Positions 41,079 to 48,648 of a stretch of 48,648 bases of DNA are shown here, one piece after another. The first letter of the stretch is position 1; each line of letters starts with the position of its first letter. The stretch is from the NCBI GenBank assembly GCA_020532185.1, contig JAJBBH010000066.1, forward strand, positions 1 through 48,648, given 5' to 3'. The position numbers and the translations under genes were made by a program. Below the pieces are notes generated by a model that was given only the letters and a program-made list of their open reading frames with translations, had not been told where the DNA came from and did not search any database. This stretch comes from Candidatus Cloacimonadota bacterium (GTDB taxonomy: Bacteria; Cloacimonadota; Cloacimonadia; Cloacimonadales; WRIO01).

Positions 41079-42029
41079 GTGGAAAGATATGATATTGCGA
41101 TAATCGGAGCAGGTCCTGCAGGCCTTAGTGCTGCTATTTATGCAGCAAGGGGCGGACTAAAAACTATAGTTTTTGAAAAGGGCTTGATCGGCGGTCAAAT
41201 AGTTGTTACAGCTGATGTAGAAAACTATCCAGGTTTTGATGAGAATGTTACAGGCTTTGAAATAATGGAAAAGATGCGTTTGCAAGCTTTGAAATTTGAT
41301 GCTTTAATTGTTGAAGAAGCAGTAAAAGGCATTGGATTTGAAGGCTTGTGTAAAATTATCGAAACTGATGAAAAGCAGTATAGAGTAAAATCGATAATTA
41401 TTGCAAGTGGAGCTCATCCACGTAAGCTGAATGTACCTGGCGAAGAAAGATTTATCGGTAGAGGTGTATCATATTGCGCAACCTGTGATGGAGCTTTGTA
41501 TCGAAATAAAATAGTTGCTGTTAATGGTGGCGGCGATTCTGCTGTCGAAGAAGCTTTATTTTTGACCAGATTTGTCGAGAAAGTTTATTTGATTCATCGT
41601 AGAGATCAGCTTCGTGCAGTTCACGCCATACAACAAAGAGCTTTTAAAAATCCAAAAATAGAGATTATATGGGATTCCGTAATTCAAGAAATTGATGGAG
41701 ATAAACAAGTTGAAAAGCTAATCCTGTTTAATAGAAAAACAGAGAAAGTCAGCACTCTCGAAGTTAACGGATTGTTTATTTATATTGGCATTATACCAAA
41801 TAATCAGTTGTTTGAATCTCGTATTGATCTTGATAATCAAGGCTTTGTTATAACTAACGATAATATGGAGACAAATATACCAGGTGTGTATGCTGCAGGA
41901 GATATTAGACAAAAGCTCTTAAGACAAGTTGTAACTGCAACAGCTGATGGTGCAATAGCCGCATTTGCTGCAGAAAAATGGATAGAAGAAAATGCTGAAG
42001 CATTAGCGAGGCACTACAATGAAAAATGA
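41079..42029 (+). CDS. trxB: Thioredoxin reductase TrxB
   Basis: The 316-residue flavoprotein reduces thioredoxin with NADPH. It has an FAD motif GAGPAG (10-15), the redox pair C133/C136 in YCATCDG, the NADPH motif GGGDSA (150-155) with HRRD (173-176), and the C-terminal GVYAAGDIR. The frame is open back to 41022, but that region contains a terminator. GTG 41079 has TTGGAG at a good distance and gives the normal N-terminus [12 protein letters not shown]. It overlaps the rubrerythrin-like gene by 11 bases, so the two are translationally coupled. Confidence 0.94.
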   Translation: MERYDIAIIGAGPAGLSAAIYAARGGLKTIVFEKGLIGGQIVVTADVENYPGFDENVTGFEIMEKMRLQALKFDALIVEEAVKGIGFEGLCKIIETDEKQYRVKSIIIASGAHPRKLNVPGEERFIGRGVSYCATCDGALYRNKIVAVNGGGDSAVEEALFLTRFVEKVYLIHRRDQLRAVHAIQQRAFKNPKIEIIWDSVIQEIDGDKQVEKLILFNRKTEKVSTLEVNGLFIYIGIIPNNQLFESRIDLDNQGFVITNDNMETNIPGVYAAGDIRQKLLRQVVTATADGAIAAFAAEKWIEENAEALARHYNEK

Positions 42030-42468
42030 GTTTAGCGAAATAATTGATTTTGCAATCGATAAGGAAAAAGAAGCAATAGATTTTTATAATGAACTAAAGA
42101 TACATGAAAAGATGCCACATGTTATAAAGGTTCTCGATGATATTATCAATATGGAAAAAGGGCATATCAATAAATTGAAGTTCTTTAAAAATAATCTACC
42201 AAATATCAGAAATATCGAGAAATTAGAGTCAATTAAACTGATTGATTACTATGAAGAACCAATACACTATGAAAATCTTGACTTTATTGCTTTGCTTAGA
42301 ATTGCTATCAAAAGAGAAGATCAATCTCGACGCCTGTATCAAGCTTTGGCAGATAATACTGATGAACAAAGCATAAAAGAAGTTTTTATATTATTAGCAA
42401 ATGAAGAAGAAGAGCATAAACAGCTTTTTGAACATATTTATCAGGATAAAGTATTAATAGATAATTAA
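42019..42468 (+). CDS. Rubrerythrin-type ferritin-like diiron protein
   Basis: The 149-residue four-helix protein has the two diiron half-sites: E18 (KEKEAIDFY) with E46xxH49, and E100 ([10 protein letters not shown]) with E130xxH133. No rubredoxin cysteine motif follows, so this is the short erythrin-like form. Family members reduce peroxide or store iron in anaerobes. The 11-base overlap with trxB suggests a joint role in oxygen or peroxide defence. Confidence 0.85.
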   Translation: MKNEFSEIIDFAIDKEKEAIDFYNELKIHEKMPHVIKVLDDIINMEKGHINKLKFFKNNLPNIRNIEKLESIKLIDYYEEPIHYENLDFIALLRIAIKREDQSRRLYQALADNTDEQSIKEVFILLANEEEEHKQLFEHIYQDKVLIDN

Positions 42469-42472
42469 AACC

Positions 42473-43585
42473 ATGCGTAATCAAAGAATCATTTTAGTGC
42501 TGCTTATTCTAATCGGCACTTTTTGCTTATTGTTCTCTCAAACAGCAAGTGAAAAGAAGAAAGAGCTCGATCAGGTTCAAAAAGAAATAAAACAAGCACA
42601 AAAGAATGCTCAAGAATCTGAAGCCAAAAAGAAAAAAGCTCTTGCAAATAAAAAGAATATTGCAAACCAACTATCAACAACTAAGAAAAAAGCTCAACAA
42701 TTGAAAAATACTGAAAATGCTCTAAAAAAGGATTTAAATAAAAATAAATCTCAAATAGCTGAAGCTGATAGAGAATTAAAACAAACTTTTTCTTCGACAA
42801 ATAGGGCTTTAAATGAGCTTTTGTATCATGATTGCCGCAGCGAATTATTAAATGAATTGAGCGAATATAACTATCCAATTTCATTTATAATAAACAATTC
42901 AAATGAAAAATATCGTGCTTTAAGCTCTAAAAAAAATAGCTTGATAGACCAAGCTATAAAAACAGAAAAAAAAGTAAAATCAGTAAGTTCACAATCAAGT
43001 GCAGAAAGTAAGAAAATACAGACTTATACACAACAATCTAACAAACTTGATAAAGATATTTCAAAGTATGAAAAAGATAAAAAGCAGTACCAACAAAGAG
43101 CACAGAAACTTCAAAAGGACGCACAAGAGCTCCAAGTTTTGATTGAAAGACTCACACCAAAACCAGAAGATAAACCCGAGTATTCATATCTGTTTCCAAA
43201 TAGTACAATATTATGGCCCGCACAAGGAGAAATATTGCGGCAATATGGCACACAAACACACGAGAAGTATAAAGTGTCGACTATGAATAATGGGCTTGAT
43301 ATTGCACTTAATTACGGCTCTGGAGTTAAAGCTTCTGAGGCTGGGGAGGTCGTATATGCCGAGTCTTTTTCAGGTTCGGGAGAAATGGTGATAATAGATC
43401 ATAAAAATGGATTTCATACTGTTTATGGAAATAATTGTCAGCTTTATGTAAAAAAAGGAGATATGGTGACCAGAGGACAAGTTATTGCACAGTCGGGAAA
43501 TAGTACCACATTAGGTGAGCCATGCCTGCATTTTGAGCTGCGTAGAAATGGCAAACCTATCAATCCAGGAGCATATTTAAAATGA
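42473..43585 (+). CDS. EnvC-like coiled-coil protein with degenerate M23 (LytM) domain
   Basis: The 370-residue exported protein has a signal peptide (ending near FCLLFSQ). Long lysine/glutamine-rich coiled coils (about 24-245) lead to a C-terminal LytM domain (about 255-370). The zinc and catalytic histidines of active M23 endopeptidases are changed: N272 replaces the first histidine before D276, N320 replaces the mid-domain histidine, and C351 replaces the first residue of HxH (H353 remains). As in E. coli EnvC, it is probably not a hydrolase but an activator of cell-wall amidases. There is no strong ribosome site. It overlaps the next gene by ATGA. Confidence 0.85.
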   Translation: MRNQRIILVLLILIGTFCLLFSQTASEKKKELDQVQKEIKQAQKNAQESEAKKKKALANKKNIANQLSTTKKKAQQLKNTENALKKDLNKNKSQIAEADRELKQTFSSTNRALNELLYHDCRSELLNELSEYNYPISFIINNSNEKYRALSSKKNSLIDQAIKTEKKVKSVSSQSSAESKKIQTYTQQSNKLDKDISKYEKDKKQYQQRAQKLQKDAQELQVLIERLTPKPEDKPEYSYLFPNSTILWPAQGEILRQYGTQTHEKYKVSTMNNGLDIALNYGSGVKASEAGEVVYAESFSGSGEMVIIDHKNGFHTVYGNNCQLYVKKGDMVTRGQVIAQSGNSTTLGEPCLHFELRRNGKPINPGAYLK

Positions 43586-44634
43586 AAATCATAAACTCAA
43601 TATCAGAAGTACCAAAACATACAGACAGTATATTTATTCACTTTACTGGTTCAATGCTTGGTATTTCATGTTTTGCTGACAATAGAGAATGCATAAACAA
43701 GATAAATAAATTAAAAGAACGCTCTAACTCTAAAGGTTTAATTGTTTTGTTTGATTCTCTTTCGACGGTTATAAAAGAGCTAAATCTATACAACTTAGAT
43801 AAATCGATGAACCGTTTTTTAAAAAGAATCTGGCTCTCAAATACAACTGTTTTATTGGAAAACAAAAACCCTAAATACGAGCATCTTACAGTGGACAATA
43901 AGCTTGCTGTTCGTATCCCAACTGATCCTATGCTGCGTGCCTTTATTGAAGAAAACTCCCCGATAGTCAGTACCAGCATCAATAAAAGCGGTGAGCAAGC
44001 TATTGCAAAACTTGAAGATATGTCTGCTGAATTTTTGGATGTAGTTGATTTTGCACTAATTCCGCCCAACTTTGAAAAGGCGAGCAATGAGCAGTCAACT
44101 ATAATAGATATCTATGAAAACTCGCCAAAGCTTGTCAGGCAGGGTAGTGTCGATTTTGCTGATATTTTACTTAAATGGAACATTATTAGAATCTGTTTCG
44201 CTTGTGTTGCAAATGTTTGTCGTAGCCCAATTGCTGAATATTATGCAATAGACTCTATCAAAATTCCTGATAAAAAGCTCATCTTTTCCTCGTGCGGTTA
44301 TCTGATTGATAATAAGCCAATTTCAAAGAATTCAGCGATTGTACTGGCGAGTTGGGGTATTGATACCAGCGATCATCGATCGAGGATTCTAAACAAAAAA
44401 ATCTTGGCAGACAATGATTATATTTTAACAATGACTTTAGGTGTAAAAAACGTATTATTAGAGATTTTTCCTTTAGCAGCAAATAAGATCTTTACTATTG
44501 GCGAAATAACAGGCACAAATATGGATATAGAAGATCCCTTCGGCTTGGAAATTGAACATTATATTAAGATGGCAGAGATTGTTAAAAAAGAAGTAGATAA
44601 ACTTGCGGAAATAATAAAGAATAATCAATTATAG
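43582..44634 (+). CDS. YrdC/Sua5-like domain fused to low-molecular-weight phosphatase
   Basis: The 350-residue protein has two domains. The first (about 1-180) follows YrdC/Sua5: ISCFADNRECINKINKLKERS with K45 and R47, GLIVL, AVRIPTDP and STSINKSGE (130-138). The usual PTxTxYGL motif is changed to FTGSMLG, so threonylcarbamoyl-AMP synthesis is uncertain. The second (about 200-350) is a low-molecular-weight protein phosphatase with the CX5R loop C208-VANVC-R214 followed by SPIAE, and the acid D318 in DPFG. Separate sua5 and ywlE-type genes are neighbours in Bacillus; here they are one chain. Whether the phosphatase acts on tyrosine or arginine is open. Confidence 0.82.
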   Translation: MKIINSISEVPKHTDSIFIHFTGSMLGISCFADNRECINKINKLKERSNSKGLIVLFDSLSTVIKELNLYNLDKSMNRFLKRIWLSNTTVLLENKNPKYEHLTVDNKLAVRIPTDPMLRAFIEENSPIVSTSINKSGEQAIAKLEDMSAEFLDVVDFALIPPNFEKASNEQSTIIDIYENSPKLVRQGSVDFADILLKWNIIRICFACVANVCRSPIAEYYAIDSIKIPDKKLIFSSCGYLIDNKPISKNSAIVLASWGIDTSDHRSRILNKKILADNDYILTMTLGVKNVLLEIFPLAANKIFTIGEITGTNMDIEDPFGLEIEHYIKMAEIVKKEVDKLAEIIKNNQL

Positions 44635-44648
44635 AAAAAGGGGATGGA

Positions 44649-45785
44649 ATGGCAACTATATTTTGGATAGCTGGTGAGAATTCAGGCGATTTGCACGCAT
44701 CATATGTGATGAAAGAATTACAAGATTATGGTTTTAATCATGTCGGTATTGGTGGCTATCAAATGCAAAAAAGAGGGCTTCAAGTTCTGTTTCCTTTCAA
44801 TAGATTTAATGTTATGGGTTTTTGGGAAGTGCTAAAGCATCTTCGTTTTTTTGCAAAAGTTGAAAAGTTTATCAAGGAGTATTTAAAGAAGAATAAACCA
44901 GAATTAGTAATTTTAGTAGATTATCCAGGCATGAATTTACGCATTGCCAAAATTGCCAGCGAACTAAATATTCCTGTTTTTTATTATATTTGCCCACAGT
45001 TTTGGGCATGGAAGCATCATCGAGTGAAACAGCTTGCTGACTACACAAATCAAGTTGCTTGTATTTTGCCTTTTGAGCCTGATTTGCTATATATTCATCA
45101 GGTAAATTCTGAATATGTTGGCAGTCCGATTGTTGAAGAGATAAATATTAAGATGAGCAAAGAAGAATTTGGTAAAGCTACACGACTTGATAGCAATAAA
45201 AAATGGCTTTCATTTTTTCCTGGCAGTCGTATTGACGAGGTAAATAAACTATTGCCTATATTTCTCAACACAATCAAGTTATTGAATGCAAATGAATATG
45301 AGTTTTTGATTTCACGTGCACCCACTATTTCTGAAAAAGACTTTTTAAAGCTACTAAATCGTAATTTTCGTGACGTAGCTAAGCTGAGAATCTTGGTATC
45401 AAACAATTATGAAATGATGCATTACAGCGACTTTAGCGTTGTAAAATCGGGTACCAGCTCATTAGAAGCAGCATATATTGGTAATCCATTTGTCATTTGT
45501 TATAAATCAAACCCCATTTCATACTGGATTGCACGTAATATTATAAAGATAAAGTATATTGGTTTGCCAAATATCCTCATGAACAGAGCAATTGTGCCAG
45601 AATTTATTCAGAATGATGTTAACCCCAAAAAGATAAAGAGCATTATCAATTCTACTTTAGCTGATAAAGGAATGTATCAGTCTATAAAAGAGAATTTAAA
45701 AGATTTGCAAAATGTTTTAGGCAATAAAGCAGCGAGCAAAGAAACAGCACGATTAGTTCTTGCGTTATTAAACAGAGACAAATGA
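44649..45785 (+). CDS. lpxB: Lipid-A-disaccharide synthase LpxB
   Basis: The 378-residue GT19 enzyme joins UDP-diacylglucosamine and lipid X to make the lipid A disaccharide at the inner membrane. Landmarks are AGENSGDLHA (8-17), VGIGGYQM, VDYPGMNLRIAK, YICPQFWAWKHHRVKQL, LPFEPDLL, FFPGSRIDEV and the C-terminal KSGTSSLEAA. The length matches E. coli. It shows that the organism makes lipopolysaccharide. It overlaps the next gene by four bases. Confidence 0.95.
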   Translation: MATIFWIAGENSGDLHASYVMKELQDYGFNHVGIGGYQMQKRGLQVLFPFNRFNVMGFWEVLKHLRFFAKVEKFIKEYLKKNKPELVILVDYPGMNLRIAKIASELNIPVFYYICPQFWAWKHHRVKQLADYTNQVACILPFEPDLLYIHQVNSEYVGSPIVEEINIKMSKEEFGKATRLDSNKKWLSFFPGSRIDEVNKLLPIFLNTIKLLNANEYEFLISRAPTISEKDFLKLLNRNFRDVAKLRILVSNNYEMMHYSDFSVVKSGTSSLEAAYIGNPFVICYKSNPISYWIARNIIKIKYIGLPNILMNRAIVPEFIQNDVNPKKIKSIINSTLADKGMYQSIKENLKDLQNVLGNKAASKETARLVLALLNRDK

Positions 45786-46393
45786 AAATAAACTCAGTAC
45801 AAGGTAAGATTATTATCTTCATTGAAAAATATATTGCTTGGTTTTTTCTAATTTTGCTAAAATCTACTTTACGTTACAATATCAAAGGCGATCTGCATAG
45901 GCATAGTAATGTAATATATCTGTTGTGGCACCAAAACATTATACCTGCTGTGTTGAGCAGAACAAAAGAAAACATTGCACTTCTGGCATCTGCATCATTC
46001 GATGGAGAGCTTATTGCTGCACCACTCAGTCTTTTGGGCTACACTATGATAAGAGGTTCATCTTCCAAAAAAGGTGTATCAGCATTAAGAGAAATGCTGA
46101 GTGCTTTAAAAAGTAATTCCATATCCCTTACACCAGATGGACCAAGAGGACCAGCTCATAAGCTAAAAGACGGAGTTTTATATTTATCGCTTATGTCAAA
46201 ATGCCCAATTATTCCTTTAGTGGTAAATGTGCACAAGAAATGGCAATTTAATTCGTGGGATAAATTTATCTTACCAAAGCCTTTTTCACGTGTTGATATG
46301 CATTATTTACAGCCTTTTTTTGTTAATAGCAAGGATGAAATGCCTCAAAAGCTCAGCGAAATAGAATCTTTAATGAATGATTATGTTTTTTAA
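45782..46393 (+). CDS. DUF374 acyltransferase, LpxJ-type candidate
   Basis: The 203-residue protein belongs to the DUF374 lysophospholipid acyltransferase-like family. It has an N-terminal hydrophobic segment (about 10-27), LLWHQNIIPA (H50), SFDGELIA, IRGSSSKKG (90-98) and the signature PDGPRGP (118-124). DUF374 proteins of Campylobacter and Helicobacter (LpxJ) are lipid A secondary acyltransferases. The ATGA overlap with lpxB strongly suggests a lipid A role here as well. Substrate specificity is inferred only. Confidence 0.8.
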   Translation: MKINSVQGKIIIFIEKYIAWFFLILLKSTLRYNIKGDLHRHSNVIYLLWHQNIIPAVLSRTKENIALLASASFDGELIAAPLSLLGYTMIRGSSSKKGVSALREMLSALKSNSISLTPDGPRGPAHKLKDGVLYLSLMSKCPIIPLVVNVHKKWQFNSWDKFILPKPFSRVDMHYLQPFFVNSKDEMPQKLSEIESLMNDYVF

Positions 46394-46416
46394 TATGGTT
46401 CTTACTAAGAAAACTC

Positions 46417-46442
46417 AAGGAGCAGGCTCTTCCATTTTTTTT
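46417..46442 (+). terminator. Probable terminator after the lpxB operon
   Basis: A short stem, AGGAG with CTCTT (one G-T pair) around a CAGG loop, is followed by CCA and eight T. It lies 24 bases past the acyltransferase stop. Confidence 0.6.
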
Positions 46443-46518
46443 AGATAAGAATTTTAATAATCAATTTAATGACCTTGTTTATAATAATGAACCTATTTCA
46501 AATAATAATAAAAAATAG

Positions 46519-46546
46519 TTGCCATTGTTAACAAATGAATTATAAT
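46519..46546 (+). promoter_or_regulatory. Promoter of the chemotaxis receptor gene
   Basis: TTGCCA (46519-46524) and a perfect TATAAT (46541-46546) are spaced 16 bases apart. The ATG is 31 bases after the -10, with AGGAGG in between. Because this promoter overlaps the earliest possible start (46535), the later start is the real one. Confidence 0.72.
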
Positions 46547-46576
46547 ATATTTAACATAGATATACAGGAGGGAAAT

Positions 46577-48634
46577 ATGTTCTTAGATTCTTTCAAAGTG
46601 AAGAGTAAATTGTTTTTTGGATTTTCAACAATTATAATTATTATTCTAATTATAAGCTTTTTTGCAATATGGGGATTTCATAGAGTGCAAAAGAATTTAT
46701 TGTTTGTCTCAGAAAATCGTATTCCTGATATTTTAAATATAGGACATTTAAACAAAGTTCGTATGGATATCAGAGCTCAAACTCTTGAAGTTTGGGTTTA
46801 TAAAGACGTTTCTAATTCTCAAAATGAATACAAACGAATACTGAAAGAAAGAGAAAAGTCATGGGCTTTAGTAGAAGACGCATATGAATTTGTTACCAAT
46901 GTAGAAAGGATTAGCCAAAAGGGACGAGATATTACAGTGCAATTTATAAGCGCATATGAGGCATGGAGAAATATTTATGTGGATTTGGAAGGTATTATAA
47001 CAAGGCTGAGCAATACATATGATGAGGATCAAAAGGCTTCTCTTTATGAAGAATATGCAGGTATACAGGCAAGAATGATACCTATTTCTGAAAATTTTGG
47101 CAATTTAGCTGATGCACTCGAAGATAACTCTCAAGATGTTACAAACAACACAATGTTGAGCGATGTAAAATTTGCAAATAGTATGCTAATTTTAGCTATT
47201 ATATTGACAATTATTGGTTTTATAATATCTATCTTTATGTCTCAAATTACAGGTAATTCGCTCACTACACCAATATTTAAGATTGTGAAAGATGTACAAA
47301 TTAAGGCACAAGGCGATTTCTCACGTGATTACAATTCCGAATGTCTTGACAGAACTGATGAATTTGGCGTGCTTGGAAAAGCTTATCAGGCAATGATTGT
47401 CAATATTCGTGGGATGATTACAACGCTTGTCAATGATGCAAACTCAATATCTGACTCAGCAGAACGATTGTTAAGTTATTCAACAAAACTTGCCCAGTCA
47501 TCAGCACAAATGGGTGCTCAAGTTGAAACTATTGCCTCAACATCTGAAGAAGTCTCAGCAAGTACATCTACAATTTCTTCTTCTACAGGCCAAGCAGCAG
47601 GCAATGTGCAAAGTGTTGCAGCTGAAATGTCCCAAATGTCATCCAATATAAACACAGTCGCTGCTGCAGCAGAACAAGCTTCCACAAATATCAAGTCTAT
47701 TGTTAGAGAAGTTGGTTTGGTAACAACAAATATTCAAAATATGTTTGGCAAGGTTGAACATATTACACACAGCACAAACACTACTGCCTCTGCTATTGAA
47801 CAAATGAGTGCATCTTTACAGGAAGTTGCCAAAAATACATTGTCTGCAAGTAGTATTTCTAATGATGCAGAGAATAAATCACAACAAACATCCGAGATTA
47901 TGGAAGTACTCAAACAAAGTGCTATCGAGATTAGTAATGTAATAAAGCTTATTGATGATATCTCAGATCAAACAAATATGTTGGCGTTGAATGCAACAAT
48001 CGAGGCTGCAAGTGCTGGCGAAGCTGGTAAGGGCTTTGCTGTTGTGGCAAATGAAGTAAAAGCACTTGCCCAGCAGACAGTTGAAGCTACAGCCAAAATA
48101 CAAGAGAAGATTGAGTTTATGCAGCAGGCAACAAATGATAGTGTCAATTCAATCAACGATGTGAAAACGATTATAACAGAACTAAACACAATTAATACAA
48201 ATATCGCCTCAAGTGTTGAACAACAAACCGCAACTGTTACTGAAATTGCTCACTCTATTGCAATAGCAGCAAATGAAAGCACTGAAGTAAACAATCTTGC
48301 TGGCAATATTGGCAATGCTGTAACAAGCATAAACTCTAATATTAATGAGATGAGTCAAGGTGTTAATGAGATAGCCAAAAATGCTGCTCAAACATCTGTT
48401 GCATCACAACATGTCGTCGATAATTCACATGGTGTTAGTGAGTTAGTTAACGAAATAGCAAACAATACAGATGAAATAAATCAAGGTATATCGAGCATAG
48501 CACAGAGCATTGTTCAAGTCAGTAACGAGGCTCAAGATACTGCAAGTGCTGCTGATCAACTAAACCTCACAGCTACAGATATGAAAAAACTTGCTTCAGA
48601 TATGCAAGAGATGATTAGTAAGTTTAAAGTATAA
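46577..48634 (+). CDS. Methyl-accepting chemotaxis protein
   Basis: The 685-residue transmembrane receptor has TM1 (about 12-33), a periplasmic four-helix sensor (about 35-200), TM2 (about 201-223) and a HAMP domain (about 225-285). A long coiled-coil signalling domain contains the hairpin tip [20 protein letters not shown] followed by [12 protein letters not shown], which binds CheA and CheW. There is no CheR pentapeptide at the C-terminus. The frame is open to 46535, but AGGAGG directly before ATG 46577 and the promoter position set the start. No other che gene is in the window, and the ligand is unknown. Confidence 0.93.
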   Translation: MFLDSFKVKSKLFFGFSTIIIIILIISFFAIWGFHRVQKNLLFVSENRIPDILNIGHLNKVRMDIRAQTLEVWVYKDVSNSQNEYKRILKEREKSWALVEDAYEFVTNVERISQKGRDITVQFISAYEAWRNIYVDLEGIITRLSNTYDEDQKASLYEEYAGIQARMIPISENFGNLADALEDNSQDVTNNTMLSDVKFANSMLILAIILTIIGFIISIFMSQITGNSLTTPIFKIVKDVQIKAQGDFSRDYNSECLDRTDEFGVLGKAYQAMIVNIRGMITTLVNDANSISDSAERLLSYSTKLAQSSAQMGAQVETIASTSEEVSASTSTISSSTGQAAGNVQSVAAEMSQMSSNINTVAAAAEQASTNIKSIVREVGLVTTNIQNMFGKVEHITHSTNTTASAIEQMSASLQEVAKNTLSASSISNDAENKSQQTSEIMEVLKQSAIEISNVIKLIDDISDQTNMLALNATIEAASAGEAGKGFAVVANEVKALAQQTVEATAKIQEKIEFMQQATNDSVNSINDVKTIITELNTINTNIASSVEQQTATVTEIAHSIAIAANESTEVNNLAGNIGNAVTSINSNINEMSQGVNEIAKNAAQTSVASQHVVDNSHGVSELVNEIANNTDEINQGISSIAQSIVQVSNEAQDTASAADQLNLTATDMKKLASDMQEMISKFKV

Positions 48635-48648
48635 ATTATGGTTAAATA

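Noticed and set aside
43638-44087. Minus-strand 149-residue frame
   Set aside because: It is antisense to the YrdC-like domain, serine-rich without motifs; the plus strand holds the recognised protein.
46535-46576. Earlier start of the chemotaxis receptor
   Set aside because: The start at 46535 overlaps the promoter (-10 at 46541-46546), and AGGAGG points to ATG 46577.
1-48648. tRNA, rRNA or a named riboswitch
   Set aside because: No cloverleaf with TTC-type arm, rRNA segment or known riboswitch core was recognised by eye; a covariance-model search would settle this.

Overview
The window looks like chromosome of an anaerobic, low-GC, Gram-negative (diderm) bacterium of the Fibrobacteres-Chlorobi-Bacteroidetes (FCB) superphylum, possibly a Cloacimonadota-like lineage. 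Seen directly: lipid A synthesis (LpxB), an Oar-like TonB-dependent receptor with ExbB/ExbD/TonB, a PorV-type barrel, a type-IX-like C-terminal sorting domain, two GWxTD-domain proteins, FeoB ferrous iron uptake, rubrerythrin, phosphate acetyltransferase and a flavin/iron-sulfur NADH-NADPH-ferredoxin complex. The phylum assignment is inference; no rRNA, tRNA, CRISPR array, phage or insertion sequence was recognised.

Layout. 1-3153 (+): iron operon fur-feoB-feoA-like behind a Fur box. 3313-4395 (-): serC. 4740-6848 (+): a hybrid sensor kinase. 7173-13108 (+): dnaE followed tightly by two GWxTD secreted proteins. 13395-19837 (-): a three-subunit complex (NuoE-like, NuoF-like, NuoG/GltD fusion) read here as a Stn/Nfn-type electron-bifurcating transhydrogenase, plus a secreted protein. 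20026-23955 (+): purN with three surface/carbohydrate genes (TPR/barrel, GH130, CBM9-like). 24082-24525 (+): MarR regulator with its own terminator. 24769-29316 (+): glyS-pta-aminotransferase-small membrane protein. 29510-31426 (+): PfkB kinase and purM. 31666-41014 (+): a compact seven-gene operon containing a TonB-dependent receptor, ExbB, two ExbD, TonB, a 1024-residue secreted protein with a sorting-type C-terminus and a PorV-like barrel, closed by a hairpin terminator. 41079-46393 (+): trxB, rubrerythrin, degenerate M23/EnvC-like factor, a YrdC-LMWPTP fusion, lpxB and a DUF374 acyltransferase. 46577-48634 (+): a methyl-accepting chemotaxis protein.

The most notable system is the 31666-41014 envelope operon. 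It carries its own Ton energising machinery together with a predicted PorV-type shuttle and its likely cargo, and all three outer-surface proteins carry the same acidic, thrombospondin-3-like calcium-binding loop. Second is the transhydrogenase operon at 13.4-19.8 kb, where the NuoG-like subunit has a complete GltD-type FAD/NADPH module inserted and no hydrogenase H-cluster motifs. Two intergenic regions (6.9-7.0 kb and 13.1-13.4 kb) carry copies of dispersed non-coding repeats. Several start codons were moved downstream of the longest reading frame, on the basis of ribosome binding sites, a terminator or a promoter lying inside the extension.
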